In this document: positions 1-8,856 of the stretch, piece by piece
How the letters are laid out: each line of letters opens with the position of its first letter
How positions within the stretch are numbered: the stretch's first letter is position 1
Assembly (NCBI RefSeq): GCF_021654135.1
Contig: NZ_JAKGSD010000014.1
Span: 99,980 to 163,979 of the forward strand
DNA from: Amycolatopsis tucumanensis
GTDB lineage: Bacteria > Actinomycetota > Actinomycetes > Mycobacteriales > Pseudonocardiaceae
Direction of reading: 5' to 3'
DNA: 64,000 nucleotides
The notes under the pieces: generated by a model
The model's database searches: none
Told to the model about the DNA's origin: nothing
The model's input: only the letters and a program-made list of their open reading frames with translations
Position numbers and translations under genes: made by a program

Positions 1-2
1 TT

Positions 3-2132
3 GGACGCGTCGGCCGTTCGCTCGGCGTTCACCTGCTGCTCGCCTCGCAGCGGCTGGAGGAGGGCAGGCTGCGCGGGCTGGACTCGCACCTGTCCTATCG
101 CATCGCGTTGCGGACGTTCTCGGCGATGGAGAGCCGGGTCGTGCTCGGCACGCCGGACGCGTTCCAGCTGCCCCGCTCCCCCGGCAACGGCTTCCTCAAG
201 ACCGGTGTCGACGAGCTGACCCGCTTCAAGGCCGCGTACGTGTCGGGGGTGCACCGGCGCGGCACGATCCAGCGCACCGACGACGAGGGCCGCCAGATCG
301 ACCCGGTCCAGGACTACTCGACGGCCTACCTGCGCCCGCGGCTGGCGGAGAAGCCGGTGGAGCAGCCGAAGCCCGCCGAGTCCGACGACCTGGGCGAGAC
401 GCTGATGGACGTGCTGGTCGAGCGGCTGGAGGGGCAGGGCGTGCCGGCGCACCAGGTGTGGCTGCCGCCGCTGGCGGAGCCCCCGTCGCTGGACAAGCTG
501 CTGGAACCACTGGTGCACGACCCGCAGCGCGGGATCACGACCGGCCAGGAGCAGTACCGCGGCGCGCTGCACGCGGCGGCGGGCATCATCGACCGGCCCG
601 CGGACCAGCGCCGCGACGTGTGCTGGCTCGACCTGTCCGGCGCGGGCGGCAACATCGCCGTCGTCGGCGGCCCGCAGAGCGGCAAGAGCACGGTGATCCG
701 CACGATCATCGGCAGCCTCGCGCTCACCCACACCCCCGCGGAGGTGCAGTTCTTCTGCCTCGACTTCGGCGGCGGCGGATTGACCGCCATGCGCGACCTC
801 GCCCACGTCGGCGGGGTGGCGACGCGGCGCGACGTCGACCGGGTCCGGCGCAGCATCGCCGAGGCCAGGACGCTGCTCGCCGAGCGCGAGCAGCGGTTCG
901 CCGAGCACGGCATCGACGGCATGGCGACCTATCGCAAGCTGCTGCGCGAAGGCCGGTTCCCCGAGGATCGGTTCGGCGACCTGTTCCTGGTCATCGACGG
1001 CTGGGCCACGGTGCGCGCGGAGTTCGAGGACCTGGAACCGGGCGTGACCGAGCTGCTCAACCGTGGCCTGGCGTTCGGGATCCACGTCATCGCCAGCTCC
1101 AACCGCTGGTTGGACCTGCGGATGAACGTGCGCGACATGTTCGGCAGCCGTATCGAGCTGCGCCTCGGCGACCCGGTCGACTCGGTCATCGGCCGCCGCC
1201 AGGCCGCCGGTGTGCCGGAGCAGTCCCCGGGACGCGGCCTGTCGCCGGACGCCATGCACTTCCTGTCCGGGGTGCCCCGCATCGACGGGCAGGAGACCGC
1301 CGACGGGCTCGCCGACGGCGTCCAGCACTTGGTGGAGACCATCAGCGGCGTCTGGACCGGCAAGCCCGCCCCCAGGGTGCGCCTGCTCCCGGACGTGCTG
1401 CCGTACGCCGAGCTGCCCGCGCCGGACGAGAAGAGGGGAATCCCGATCGGGATCTCCGAGACCGACCTGCAGCCGGTCCACCTGGACTTCGTCACCGAAC
1501 CCCACCTGGTCCTCTTCGGCGACGTCGAGTCCGGCAAGAGCACGTTCCTGCGGGCGCTGGCCAAGAGCATCATGGCTCGCTACACCCCCGACGAGGCCCA
1601 GATCGCGCTGATCGACTTCCGGCGCAGCATGCTCGGCCTGGTTCCGGACGAGTACTTGATCGGTTACGCGACGACGAGCGGAACCGTTCAGGAAATGACG
1701 CGTCTGACCATCGACGCGATGCAGAAACGACTTCCGGGGGGTGACATCACGCCGGAGCAGCTCCGCTCCCGCAGCTGGTGGAGCGGCCCGGAGCTGTTCA
1801 TCCTGGTCGACGACTACGACCTGGTCGCACCGAACCCGCACGACAACCCGCTGACCCAGCTGCTGGAGTTCATGACGCAGGGCCGGGACATCGGGCTCCA
1901 CCTGATCGTCACCCGGCGCATCGGTGGCGCCGCGCGGGCGATGTACGACCCGGTGATCGCCCGGATCCGGGACCTGGCCTCGCCGGGGATCCTGATGTCG
2001 GGCAGCCGCGAGGAGGGGCCGCTGCTGGGCAACATCAAGCCGCAGAAGCTGCCACCGGGCCGCGGCTGGTTCATCACCCGCGGCGCGGGCGCCCGGCTGG
2101 TCCAGCTCGCGCACCTGCCCGCGGATGAATAG
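3..2132 (+). CDS. eccC: Type VII secretion ATPase EccC, 3' part (5' end outside window)
   Basis: This is the C-terminal ~709 residues of the FtsK/SpoIIIE-type motor ATPase that drives substrate export through ESX (type VII) secretion systems at the inner membrane. The frame is open from base 3 with no start, so the gene begins upstream. The first ~50 codons read as the end of the first ATPase domain (SLGVHLLLASQRL, then FSAMESRVVLGT). A second ATPase domain carries a clean P-loop, GGPQSGKST (about 667-693), and a LFLVIDG Walker B strand. A third carries GDVESGKST (about 1519-1545) and FILVDDYD. Both C-terminal P-loops are intact, as is usual for EccC. The two genes downstream on the same strand and eccE at 7.4-8.6 kb belong to the same locus. 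Confidence 0.95.
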   Translation, partial: GRVGRSLGVHLLLASQRLEEGRLRGLDSHLSYRIALRTFSAMESRVVLGTPDAFQLPRSPGNGFLKTGVDELTRFKAAYVSGVHRRGTIQRTDDEGRQIDPVQDYSTAYLRPRLAEKPVEQPKPAESDDLGETLMDVLVERLEGQGVPAHQVWLPPLAEPPSLDKLLEPLVHDPQRGITTGQEQYRGALHAAAGIIDRPADQRRDVCWLDLSGAGGNIAVVGGPQSGKSTVIRTIIGSLALTHTPAEVQFFCLDFGGGGLTAMRDLAHVGGVATRRDVDRVRRSIAEARTLLAEREQRFAEHGIDGMATYRKLLREGRFPEDRFGDLFLVIDGWATVRAEFEDLEPGVTELLNRGLAFGIHVIASSNRWLDLRMNVRDMFGSRIELRLGDPVDSVIGRRQAAGVPEQSPGRGLSPDAMHFLSGVPRIDGQETADGLADGVQHLVETISGVWTGKPAPRVRLLPDVLPYAELPAPDEKRGIPIGISETDLQPVHLDFVTEPHLVLFGDVESGKSTFLRALAKSIMARYTPDEAQIALIDFRRSMLGLVPDEYLIGYATTSGTVQEMTRLTIDAMQKRLPGGDITPEQLRSRSWWSGPELFILVDDYDLVAPNPHDNPLTQLLEFMTQGRDIGLHLIVTRRIGGAARAMYDPVIARIRDLASPGILMSGSREEGPLLGNIKPQKLPPGRGWFITRGAGARLVQLAHLPADE

Positions 2133-2257
2133 GACAGTTTTCCACCGGGGTTGACATCGGATGGTTACCTGAGAGAGGCGGGTGCCGTCCGACCCCTACC
2201 CCCGGTCGGCACCCGCTGCCAGGCTCGTCAGGCAGCACGAGGTCAGGGAGGGACACG

Positions 2258-3256
2258 ATGGCTATTCCCGACGAGGGCGAGGGCACCCCTCTCGCGAAGT
2301 GGGTCACCGAGGGCAAGCCGCTGAAGATGGAGCCGAACTCGTTCCGCGGGTACGGCAAGAACATCGCGACGCTGCAGAGCAACCTCCAGAGCGACATGCT
2401 GCCCGCCTCGACCTCGCTGCAGGGCGTCGGCAAGGACACGTCGATGAGCACCGGTGGCTTCCCCCCTGGCACCCAGATGGCGCAGCTGGCCGCGCGCAAC
2501 GCCGGTGAGGTGGCGCAGTTCCTGCCGAACATCGGCCAGAACTGCATGGCGATCTCCTCGGTCGCCTGCATCATGGGCGACGTGTTCGAGGGCATGGACG
2601 GCGACAACGCCGAGATGCTCAACGCGATCCAGTGGGCGCTGGGCATGCCGGGCGCCAAGAGGCCGGACAACGCTCCGGCCTACCTGGATCCGAAGAACAC
2701 CCTCCAGAGCCTCGCCGCCGAGCAGGACAAGAAGACCGCCGAACCGGGCGAGGACGAGCTGATCGGCTCGTACAACTTCCCCGGCGGGCACGTGGAGCTC
2801 TACCGGACCGGCGACGGCGGCACCCGCAGCATCACGAGGACGGCCGACGGCATCACCGAGACCGTGACAGACAAGGACAACAACACCGTCTACACCTCGA
2901 CGACCACGCCGAGCGGGCAGACGACCACCGTCAACTACCGGGACGGCAAGCCGGTCGGCAAGACCGTGACCAGCACGCAGACGGTGCAACGGGCGCGGGG
3001 GATGACCGACGAGGTCACGACGAACACCGAGTACGACGCGGACGGCGACGTCGTGAGCACCACGTACGACCACGCGGTCACCACGACGTTCCAGGACGGG
3101 ACCCACACGCGGGACTACTACTCGGTCGACGACAAGGGGAACAAGTCGGAGACGCGGCACATCGGGGTGCAGGGCGATCCGGTCACCGGCCAGGACTGGA
3201 CGGAGCTGGCACAGAAGCGGATGGAGGCCACGCGGCGGGCCACCGGGGGGATGTGA
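2258..3256 (+). CDS. ESX-associated protein with YD-like beta repeats (unnamed)
   Basis: This 332-residue protein starts at ATG 2258 behind a strong GGGAGGG ribosome site. No named family is recognised. Residues ~1-165 are helical and soluble, with a hydrophobic stretch near 95-115 and no signal peptide, as expected for a type VII client. Residues ~170-320 are a run of short beta-strand repeats rich in Thr, Asp, Gly and Tyr (for example SITRTADGITETV, TVNYRDGKPVGKTV, EYDADGDVVSTTYD) that resemble YD/RHS repeats. It lies between eccC and the Pro-rich gene, 6 nt before the latter, so the two are probably cotranscribed. I infer a secreted or surface-displayed ESX substrate. A structural role in the secretion machine is the alternative. 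Confidence 0.75.
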   Translation: MAIPDEGEGTPLAKWVTEGKPLKMEPNSFRGYGKNIATLQSNLQSDMLPASTSLQGVGKDTSMSTGGFPPGTQMAQLAARNAGEVAQFLPNIGQNCMAISSVACIMGDVFEGMDGDNAEMLNAIQWALGMPGAKRPDNAPAYLDPKNTLQSLAAEQDKKTAEPGEDELIGSYNFPGGHVELYRTGDGGTRSITRTADGITETVTDKDNNTVYTSTTTPSGQTTTVNYRDGKPVGKTVTSTQTVQRARGMTDEVTTNTEYDADGDVVSTTYDHAVTTTFQDGTHTRDYYSVDDKGNKSETRHIGVQGDPVTGQDWTELAQKRMEATRRATGGM

Positions 3257-3262
3257 CGCGGG

Positions 3263-5422
3263 ATGGCGGACGAAAACGACCCGTACTTCGGGTTCAACAC
3301 GAACTCGCTCGAGCCGGGCTACATGCCCGTCCCGTACGCCCCCGGCTACCAGCCACCGCAGGGCCCGCTCCTCGGCAGCAACTTCTACTACTCCGACATC
3401 GAGAACAGCCAGAACGGCCAGACCGGCGCCCAGGGCGACGACGGCGGCGGGGATGCGAGCGCTCAGGTCGACGGGGCCGACATCGAGGTCATCAACAAGT
3501 GGATCATGGGTGAGCAGCCCGGCACCACCGCCGAGCGCTCCCAGCAGTGGACCAACATCGCGCAGCTGCTGCAGAACACCGCCGACACCCTGCGCGAGCA
3601 GACCCAGGCCCTCGCGGAGAACTGGGAGTCGCCAGGCGCGAAGGACGTGTTCCTGAGCAAGGTCGGCGAGACGCTGGCGTACTTGCGGGTGTGGCAGGAC
3701 GCGGCGATCAAGAACTCGGTCGCGTTGTACGGCCTGTCGAACGTCATGTACGAGGCCCAGGCCGAGATGAGGAAGCTGTACCTCGAGTACTCCTACGTCG
3801 TGGGCGGGCTGCAGTACCTCGCCGACCTGCCGCCGGTCGGCACCCCGGTCGGCGTGGCGAAGGCCATGCCCCAGCGCAAGGTCGACGAGGAGAAGGAGAA
3901 GTACGACAAGGAGGCGCGTGCCCTCGCGAACCGGTACATCGGGGAGTACGCGCCATACCTCGCGAAGCTGCAGGCCGGGCGGGCGAAGGCGCTCAGCCCG
4001 CCGCTCGACGCGATCGCCCACCCCACCGCGCTGGGCCAGGACATCCCGAAGATGCCGCCGGTGGCTCCGCCGGGTGCTCCCGGCGGGACGCCACCGGGAA
4101 CGCCCGGCGCCACGCCGCCCGGCGCCACGCCGCCCGGCGCGACGCCACCGGGCGCGCCCAACCCGAACACCCCCAACGCCCTGACCACCCAGCCGCCCGG
4201 CACCCCACCTGGTGATCCCGCGGTCAACCCGCCCACGACCACCGCCACGCCGCCGGGGGCCACGCCGCCGGGCGCGCCCGAAGTCACCCCGCCCGGGACT
4301 CCGCCCGGCGCACCACCGGCCACGCCACCCGGCGCCACTCCGCCGGACGCGACGAGCGTGCCGCCGGCCGCCTTTGGCGGGGTGCCGCCCATGGTGACGC
4401 CGTTCGCGTTCAACGGCGGCGGGGGCAAGGTCGCGCCGAACGCGTTCTCGGCGAACACGTTGGCGCCTGGGCTGTTCGACGGCTCACGGACGCCGGCCAC
4501 GACACCGCCGACGCTGGGCGACACGTCGCTGAACAAGGCTCTGGGCGCGCCACCTGGCGGTCTTCCGCCGTCGTTCAACCAGAGCAGCCTCTATCCGCCG
4601 GGGACGATCACGCCGCCGCCCGGCGGGCAGGCGCCGCAGACCCCGCAGGAGAAGGCCCCTGGCGAGAACCAGCCAGGGATCCCGTCGTACGGCTCGCAGT
4701 CGTTCACGGACCACCTGGACATGGAGGCGAAGGCCATCGCCCAAGAGGCGGCCGCGGCCACCCCGCCGCCACCATTGCCGCCGGGCACGTCCATGCCGAA
4801 CACACGCGAGGTGGACAAGGCCGCACCCGCATCGGCGTTCGCCGATGGCGGCTACACCGAGCAGGCGCCTGCCTTCACGCCGCCGCCGACCACCACTCCC
4901 CCGGTGCTGAACAACAACGCCAAGCAAGCCCGGCGTGGTGGCAGCAGTGCCGAGGCGCCGGCAACCCCGCCTGGTGGGCTCGGCCTCGGCGCCCCGCCAG
5001 TGCTGTCCAATCCGCACCGCAAGCCGCCGGAGAAGACGTTCACCGAGAAGCAGCGTGAGCGCGCCAGGCGCCGTGTCCTGCCCGGAATGCCGGGAGCCGA
5101 GTTCGCGGCGAACCTCCCGGCAGGCACGAGCCCGGTGTTCGACGGGCGGCTGTCCGCCGAGGAGCGGGTCGTCACCTCCTTCGGGGAGATCCCGCTCGGC
5201 CTGCAGGGCCCGGCGCCCGTGGTCGCGGTTCCGGACCGGCACGCCAAGCCGGTCGTGCACGCCGATCAGGCCAAGCGGGTCGCCCGCAAGGACGAGAAGG
5301 CGCCCGTCACCGACGAGTCGGTCTTCGAGGTGGAAACCCCTGGTGGGCCGGTCGTCGCGGGCGGGGAGCCGGACAAGCGGTACCGGCCGGCCGAACCGTC
5401 CGCCTTGGACGGACGGAACTGA
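3263..5422 (+). CDS. Large Pro/Gly/Thr-rich ESX-associated protein with WXG-like helical domain
   Basis: This 719-residue protein begins with an acidic, Tyr/Pro-rich leader. A helical region at ~70-230 contains a W-E-S-P-G turn (about residue 122) between two long amphipathic helices, the layout of WXG100/PPE-type ESX substrates. Residues ~255-380 are dominated by TPPGA and TPPGTPPGA repeats, and the rest stays Pro-rich to ~residue 590. A basic, more ordered tail of ~130 residues follows. There is no signal peptide or membrane segment. ATG 3263 lies 6 nt after the preceding stop, so translation is probably coupled. It resembles EspI/PPE-like large substrates of actinomycete type VII systems; the exact family is not assigned. 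I looked after the helical hairpin for a YxxxD/E export motif and found none. Confidence 0.8.
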   Translation: MADENDPYFGFNTNSLEPGYMPVPYAPGYQPPQGPLLGSNFYYSDIENSQNGQTGAQGDDGGGDASAQVDGADIEVINKWIMGEQPGTTAERSQQWTNIAQLLQNTADTLREQTQALAENWESPGAKDVFLSKVGETLAYLRVWQDAAIKNSVALYGLSNVMYEAQAEMRKLYLEYSYVVGGLQYLADLPPVGTPVGVAKAMPQRKVDEEKEKYDKEARALANRYIGEYAPYLAKLQAGRAKALSPPLDAIAHPTALGQDIPKMPPVAPPGAPGGTPPGTPGATPPGATPPGATPPGAPNPNTPNALTTQPPGTPPGDPAVNPPTTTATPPGATPPGAPEVTPPGTPPGAPPATPPGATPPDATSVPPAAFGGVPPMVTPFAFNGGGGKVAPNAFSANTLAPGLFDGSRTPATTPPTLGDTSLNKALGAPPGGLPPSFNQSSLYPPGTITPPPGGQAPQTPQEKAPGENQPGIPSYGSQSFTDHLDMEAKAIAQEAAAATPPPPLPPGTSMPNTREVDKAAPASAFADGGYTEQAPAFTPPPTTTPPVLNNNAKQARRGGSSAEAPATPPGGLGLGAPPVLSNPHRKPPEKTFTEKQRERARRRVLPGMPGAEFAANLPAGTSPVFDGRLSAEERVVTSFGEIPLGLQGPAPVVAVPDRHAKPVVHADQAKRVARKDEKAPVTDESVFEVETPGGPVVAGGEPDKRYRPAEPSALDGRN

Positions 5423-5424
5423 AC

Positions 5425-5494
5425 CGCTTTCCGGTGCGTCGGATCCACAGAAGACGTTGACCGCGTCCTCAGTGGACTGACGCACCGGAAAGCG
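5425..5494 (+). promoter_or_regulatory. 16-bp perfect inverted repeat overlapping the lipoprotein ribosome site
   Basis: The arm CGCTTTCCGGTGCGTC (5425-5440) is an exact inverse of GACGCACCGGAAAGCG (5479-5494), with a 38-nt loop. It starts 3 nt after the stop of the Pro-rich gene, so it could terminate that transcript. The right arm contains the GGAAAG that would serve as ribosome site for the lipoprotein, so a folded read-through mRNA would hide it. Confidence 0.7.
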
Positions 5495-5508
5495 AGTTGT
5501 ACCCCTTC

Positions 5509-6117
5509 ATGAAGAGCACCCGTATCGCCGCCTTGCCCGTTCTCGCCGCCGCCGTGCTGGCGCTGTCGGCCTGTGGTGGCGACGAGGAGCCGAGCAGCCC
5601 GGCCACCACCACCGCGGCGGCTTCGTCGTCCTCGGCGGCGCCGAGCTCGTCGGCGCAGGCGGCGCCCGCCGGTGCGGCCGAGAAGACCGCCCCGGGCACC
5701 AAGCTCAAGGTCGGCGACCGCGCGGTCATCTCGTGGGACAAGGGCACCGCGGCGGTCACCGTCACCGCGGTCGAGGCCGGTGACAAGGCCGCGATGGAGC
5801 GTCAGTACGGCGACCGCGCCAAGGGGCTGACGCCGTACTACATCCGGTACACCGTGGAGAACGTCGACGGCGCGGACCACGCCTTCGCCTCGTCGCCGAA
5901 CTTCGGCCTCGCCATGGCCGACGGCGGCCCGACCGGCGTGGTGATCACGGGCGAGCTGGGCAGCTGCACCGACGACGGCGCCCCGGAGGACTTCACGACG
6001 GCCGGCGCCAAGTACGAGGCCTGCGACCTGTCCGCCACCCAGGACGGCGCGCAGATCGCCGGAGCCGAATTCGACGACGACGAGTACAGCGACGCCCCGC
6101 TGATCTGGACCAAGTAG
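5509..6117 (+). CDS. Putative secreted lipoprotein
   Basis: This 202-residue protein has a classic lipoprotein signal: basic start MKST, a hydrophobic stretch, then the lipobox LSAC with the lipidated Cys at residue 22. A Ser/Ala/Thr linker (~25-60) leads to a compact acidic domain (KVGDRAVISW, YYIRYTVENVDG, then YEACDLS with a second Cys that probably pairs with the Cys in GSCTDDG). This resembles the immunoglobulin-like DUF4352-type domains of actinobacterial lipoproteins, which is only a family-level guess. I chose ATG 5509; a TTG at 5497 is in frame and closer to the GGAAAG site, but would add MYPF before the signal. It follows the ESX operon and is probably surface-anchored. Confidence 0.85.
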   Translation: MKSTRIAALPVLAAAVLALSACGGDEEPSSPATTTAAASSSSAAPSSSAQAAPAGAAEKTAPGTKLKVGDRAVISWDKGTAAVTVTAVEAGDKAAMERQYGDRAKGLTPYYIRYTVENVDGADHAFASSPNFGLAMADGGPTGVVITGELGSCTDDGAPEDFTTAGAKYEACDLSATQDGAQIAGAEFDDDEYSDAPLIWTK

Positions 6118-6132
6118 TCCTTCCCGAGCTGC

Positions 6133-6167
6133 GCGGCCGCACTCACCTGGGGGTGGAGTGCGGCCGC
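6133..6167 (+). terminator. Hairpin terminator after the lipoprotein gene
   Basis: GCGGCCGCACTC (6133-6144) and GAGTGCGGCCGC (6156-6167) form a perfect 12-bp stem with an 11-nt loop, 15 nt after the stop. There is no T-run, which is normal for high-GC actinomycetes. It faces the convergent eccE operon. Confidence 0.8.
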
Positions 6168-6237
6168 GGCTGCCATGTCCGGAAACGGCAGAGGGCACCC
6201 GGCGCAAGGCATCGGGGCGGGAGAGGGGGCGGGGGTG

Positions 6238-6338
6238 GTCGGACCCAGCCACAGGGACCGGGCCGGGGAGGTCGGACCCAGCCACGAGGGACCGCACGGG
6301 AGGCGGGCAGCACCGGATCACAAGGGACCGGGCGGGGA
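6238..6338. repeat. Three degenerate tandem copies of a ~33-bp unit
   Basis: The unit GTCGGACCCAGCCAC plus a GGGACCG tail occurs at 6238-6269 and 6271-6301, and in a diverged form at 6308-6338. The copies lie between the lipoprotein terminator and the 3' end of the convergent gene at 6374. No reading frame is supported here. It may be a short relative of the larger arrays near 50 kb and 63.7 kb. Confidence 0.6.
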
Positions 6339-6373
6339 AGACCGGCAGGCGGGTCGGCCTTCCCCGCCCGGAG

Positions 6374-7429
6374 TCAGTACCGCCCGGGCCGTCCCAGGCG
6401 GGCTCGCTCGGCCGGCGCCGGGTCCACCCACACGTAGTGGTTGGTCTCGCCCGCGAGCACGGCCAGCATGTCGTCCCGTAGCATCTGCAACTGCTGGGTC
6501 GTGCGCTGGGCCAGCCGGAGCGCCGGGGCGAGCAGCGACGCCTCGTTGGGCGTGAGCCGCTGCATGAGCACCAGGTCCGAGCCCGGCACGGCGCCCACCC
6601 GCTCGGGCGTGAGCCGCCGGTGCAGCAGCACCCGCGTCTGCCACGCCTCGGGCTCGCTCTGCGACTGGGGCGCGTCGTGCAGGCACAGCACGGGCGCGTC
6701 GGCGCTGGCGGTGACCGCGGGCGGCGAACCCGGCGCCACCACGGCGACCCGGTCGGTGCGGCCGGTCGCCGACTGTCCGAGCTGGACCCAGTCGGCCGGG
6801 TGCTGCGAGAACACCAGCAGCCGCGCGCCGGCCCGCAACGCGCGGTACGCCATCAGCCGCGCCGCCCAGGCGCCGCCGATCAGGCTCACCGACACCGGCT
6901 CCGGGCGGAACAACGTCAGCGCCACCGGGAACCCGTTCTGGTCCCGCCCGAGCGGCAGCCCCACCGACGACGCGGACACCTGCAGCAACTCCAGCGCGGC
7001 ATCAGACGCGTGGTGCGCCCCGATCCGCAGCCGCGGGATCGAGCGGTGCCGCCGGGTGCGCCAGTCGCGGTGCTCGCGTGGCGCGCCAACGACCGGACCG
7101 ACGGGGCCGGGACCGGGCGGTTGCGGCGGCATCGGCGTCGGCACACCGATGGCGAGCGCGGGACGGGCGACCTCGACCGTCGTCGCGGCGGCCGCCTCGG
7201 CCGAGCCGGCCTGCTGGGTCTGCGGCGCGGGCGCCGCGACGTTGACGACGGCGGGCGCCTGCGGCATCGCGGGCGCCCCGAGCACGGCCTGACCGGGTGG
7301 CATGGGCTGGTGCTGTTGTTGCTGCTGCGCGGGCGGCGGCCCGGGCTGGGCCTGTGCCGGCGGCATGGGCCGCGGCATCGCCTGCGCCGGCGGCTGCGGC
7401 CGCGACGGTGGGTACTGTCCCGCGTTCAT
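6374..7429 (-). CDS. EccE-coupled Pro/Gln-rich protein of the type VII locus
   Basis: This 351-residue protein starts at ATG 7429, which overlaps the eccE stop by 4 nt (ATGA), so the two are translationally coupled. Residues 1-~100 are low-complexity Pro, Gln and Ala (including a run of five Gln). Residues ~115-351 form a globular alpha/beta domain (for example PVALTLFRPEPVSVSLIGG, ARLLVFSQHPADW, APVLCLHDAPQ). Genes of this size and position follow eccE in Amycolatopsis-like genomes. I do not know a biochemical function. Coupling to eccE and the absence of a signal peptide or membrane segment suggest a cytoplasmic partner of the secretion apparatus. Confidence 0.75.
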   Translation of the reverse strand: MNAGQYPPSRPQPPAQAMPRPMPPAQAQPGPPPAQQQQQHQPMPPGQAVLGAPAMPQAPAVVNVAAPAPQTQQAGSAEAAAATTVEVARPALAIGVPTPMPPQPPGPGPVGPVVGAPREHRDWRTRRHRSIPRLRIGAHHASDAALELLQVSASSVGLPLGRDQNGFPVALTLFRPEPVSVSLIGGAWAARLMAYRALRAGARLLVFSQHPADWVQLGQSATGRTDRVAVVAPGSPPAVTASADAPVLCLHDAPQSQSEPEAWQTRVLLHRRLTPERVGAVPGSDLVLMQRLTPNEASLLAPALRLAQRTTQQLQMLRDDMLAVLAGETNHYVWVDPAPAERARLGRPGRY

Positions 7430-8607
7430 CGTGCACCTCCCCCGCTCGGTGCCGAAGCATACACGGCCGGGCCGTGCTGACCGTCCAAACGCGACACCCG
7501 AGCGCCGTTGCGCTCGGCCAGCTTCTTGACCAGGTCGCACACCTGCGGGTACCGCTGCGCGGTCGCGCCGACCCGGACCAGGCAGCGCAGCGTGGTCCCG
7601 TCGAACGACGGCTCCAGCAGCAGCGCGATGCTGACCAGGTCCGCGGGCAGCTCGGCCAGTGCGGCGAGCAGCCCGGTGCCGCGGTCGGGGTCGGGCCAGG
7701 ACTGGATCCAGAAGCACCCGTGCGTCAGGCGCGTGGAGTGCCACGACTCCCAGGCCTCGTGCACCCGCGCCGGGCCGCCGCCGGGCAGCAGGTCGCAGGA
7801 GCGGGCGAGGGCGTCGACGACCTCGTCCGCGGTGAGCATCCGCGCCCGCAGCCCGCGCCGGCGCAGCACGCGCTCGGCGCGGCGGGTGATCTCGGCCAGC
7901 ACGGCGGGCACGTCGAGGCGCCCGCCCGGCGAATCGATCATGGACTCGGCGACGGCCCGCGCGTCCAGCCGCACCGCGACCCACAGTGCGCGGTCACGCG
8001 TCCCGGGTTCGCGGCCGGGCACGGAGTGCGTGACGACCTGCATCACGACGCCGGCCTGCTCGGCGTCGGCGGCGGTGCGGGCCAGCGCGGCCAGCGGCAC
8101 CGGCGGGGTCGCCACGTCCGCGCCGCCGGACACCTCGAGCACGGCGAACCAGCCCGCCTCGTCGCTGCCCATGCCGAGCTTGGTCTCTCCCGGCCCGTCG
8201 ATGTCCTCGACGACGAGGTCCGGCGCCAGCTCGCACAACGCGGTCAGCCGCGGGTCGTCCCGCTTCTCCCCCGAGGTGCCTCGGCGCGACCGGAAACCCA
8301 TCCACAGCATCAGGCTTTCGGTCCACCAGCGGCCCTTCGAGCGGCCGAACATGCCGATGATCACCGCGAGCCCGATCACGCCGGCGGCGATCATCGCCCA
8401 CAGTTCCTGCACGCCGACCGCGGCGACGACCATGAGCACGATCTCGAACGCCAGCAGCCGGGCGAGGCTCACCACACCGAGCCGCCCACGGCCACGGACC
8501 GGCCGGAACCACGCCTGCCCCCTGGCCTGGGCACGCAGCTCGGCGGAGCCGCCGCCGCGCGCGTCGAACTGCGCGGCTGCCTGCGGCTGCTGGCCAGTCG
8601 TGATCAC
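7426..8607 (-). CDS. eccE: Type VII secretion protein EccE
   Basis: EccE is the peripheral membrane subunit of the ESX core complex. This 393-residue protein opens with a Gln/Ala-rich N-terminus. Two adjacent transmembrane segments follow at ~55-95 (LLAFEIVLMVVAAVGVQ and MIAAGVIGLAVIIGM), then the basic W-rich linker GRWWTESLMLWMGFRSRRG typical of EccE, and a long cytoplasmic alpha/beta domain. The start is GTG 8607, 8 nt after GGAAGGGG. The gene is divergent from the sigma factor, and its stop overlaps the next start. Its presence marks this as a core ESX locus rather than an isolated substrate cluster. Confidence 0.88.
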   Translation of the reverse strand: MITTGQQPQAAAQFDARGGGSAELRAQARGQAWFRPVRGRGRLGVVSLARLLAFEIVLMVVAAVGVQELWAMIAAGVIGLAVIIGMFGRSKGRWWTESLMLWMGFRSRRGTSGEKRDDPRLTALCELAPDLVVEDIDGPGETKLGMGSDEAGWFAVLEVSGGADVATPPVPLAALARTAADAEQAGVVMQVVTHSVPGREPGTRDRALWVAVRLDARAVAESMIDSPGGRLDVPAVLAEITRRAERVLRRRGLRARMLTADEVVDALARSCDLLPGGGPARVHEAWESWHSTRLTHGCFWIQSWPDPDRGTGLLAALAELPADLVSIALLLEPSFDGTTLRCLVRVGATAQRYPQVCDLVKKLAERNGARVSRLDGQHGPAVYASAPSGGGAR

Positions 8608-8856
8608 CTGCGGAGCCCCTTCCACCAGCCAACGATATCCCCGGACCCGGCCGTGATCACCCGGCGAGAATCCGCGGTGCGCACGGCGGTCCCGTAGCCG
8701 ACCCGCACCGTACCGCACTACGGCGCGACCGGGTTTCCCATGACCTGGCCTTTTCCGCTTCGACGCACGTCGACCGGCTGTCGGTTCCGTGCCAGCGCGT
8801 TCGGCCACTCTGTCAGGCGTAGCAGACTCCCCCTGGCTTGTCGGAGGCAACGGCAG

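Noticed and set aside
2243..4021. 592-codon open frame antisense to the two ESX-associated genes
   Set aside because: Arg/Val/Leu/His-rich composition typical of antisense high-GC DNA; the + strand frames have ribosome sites and recognisable domains.
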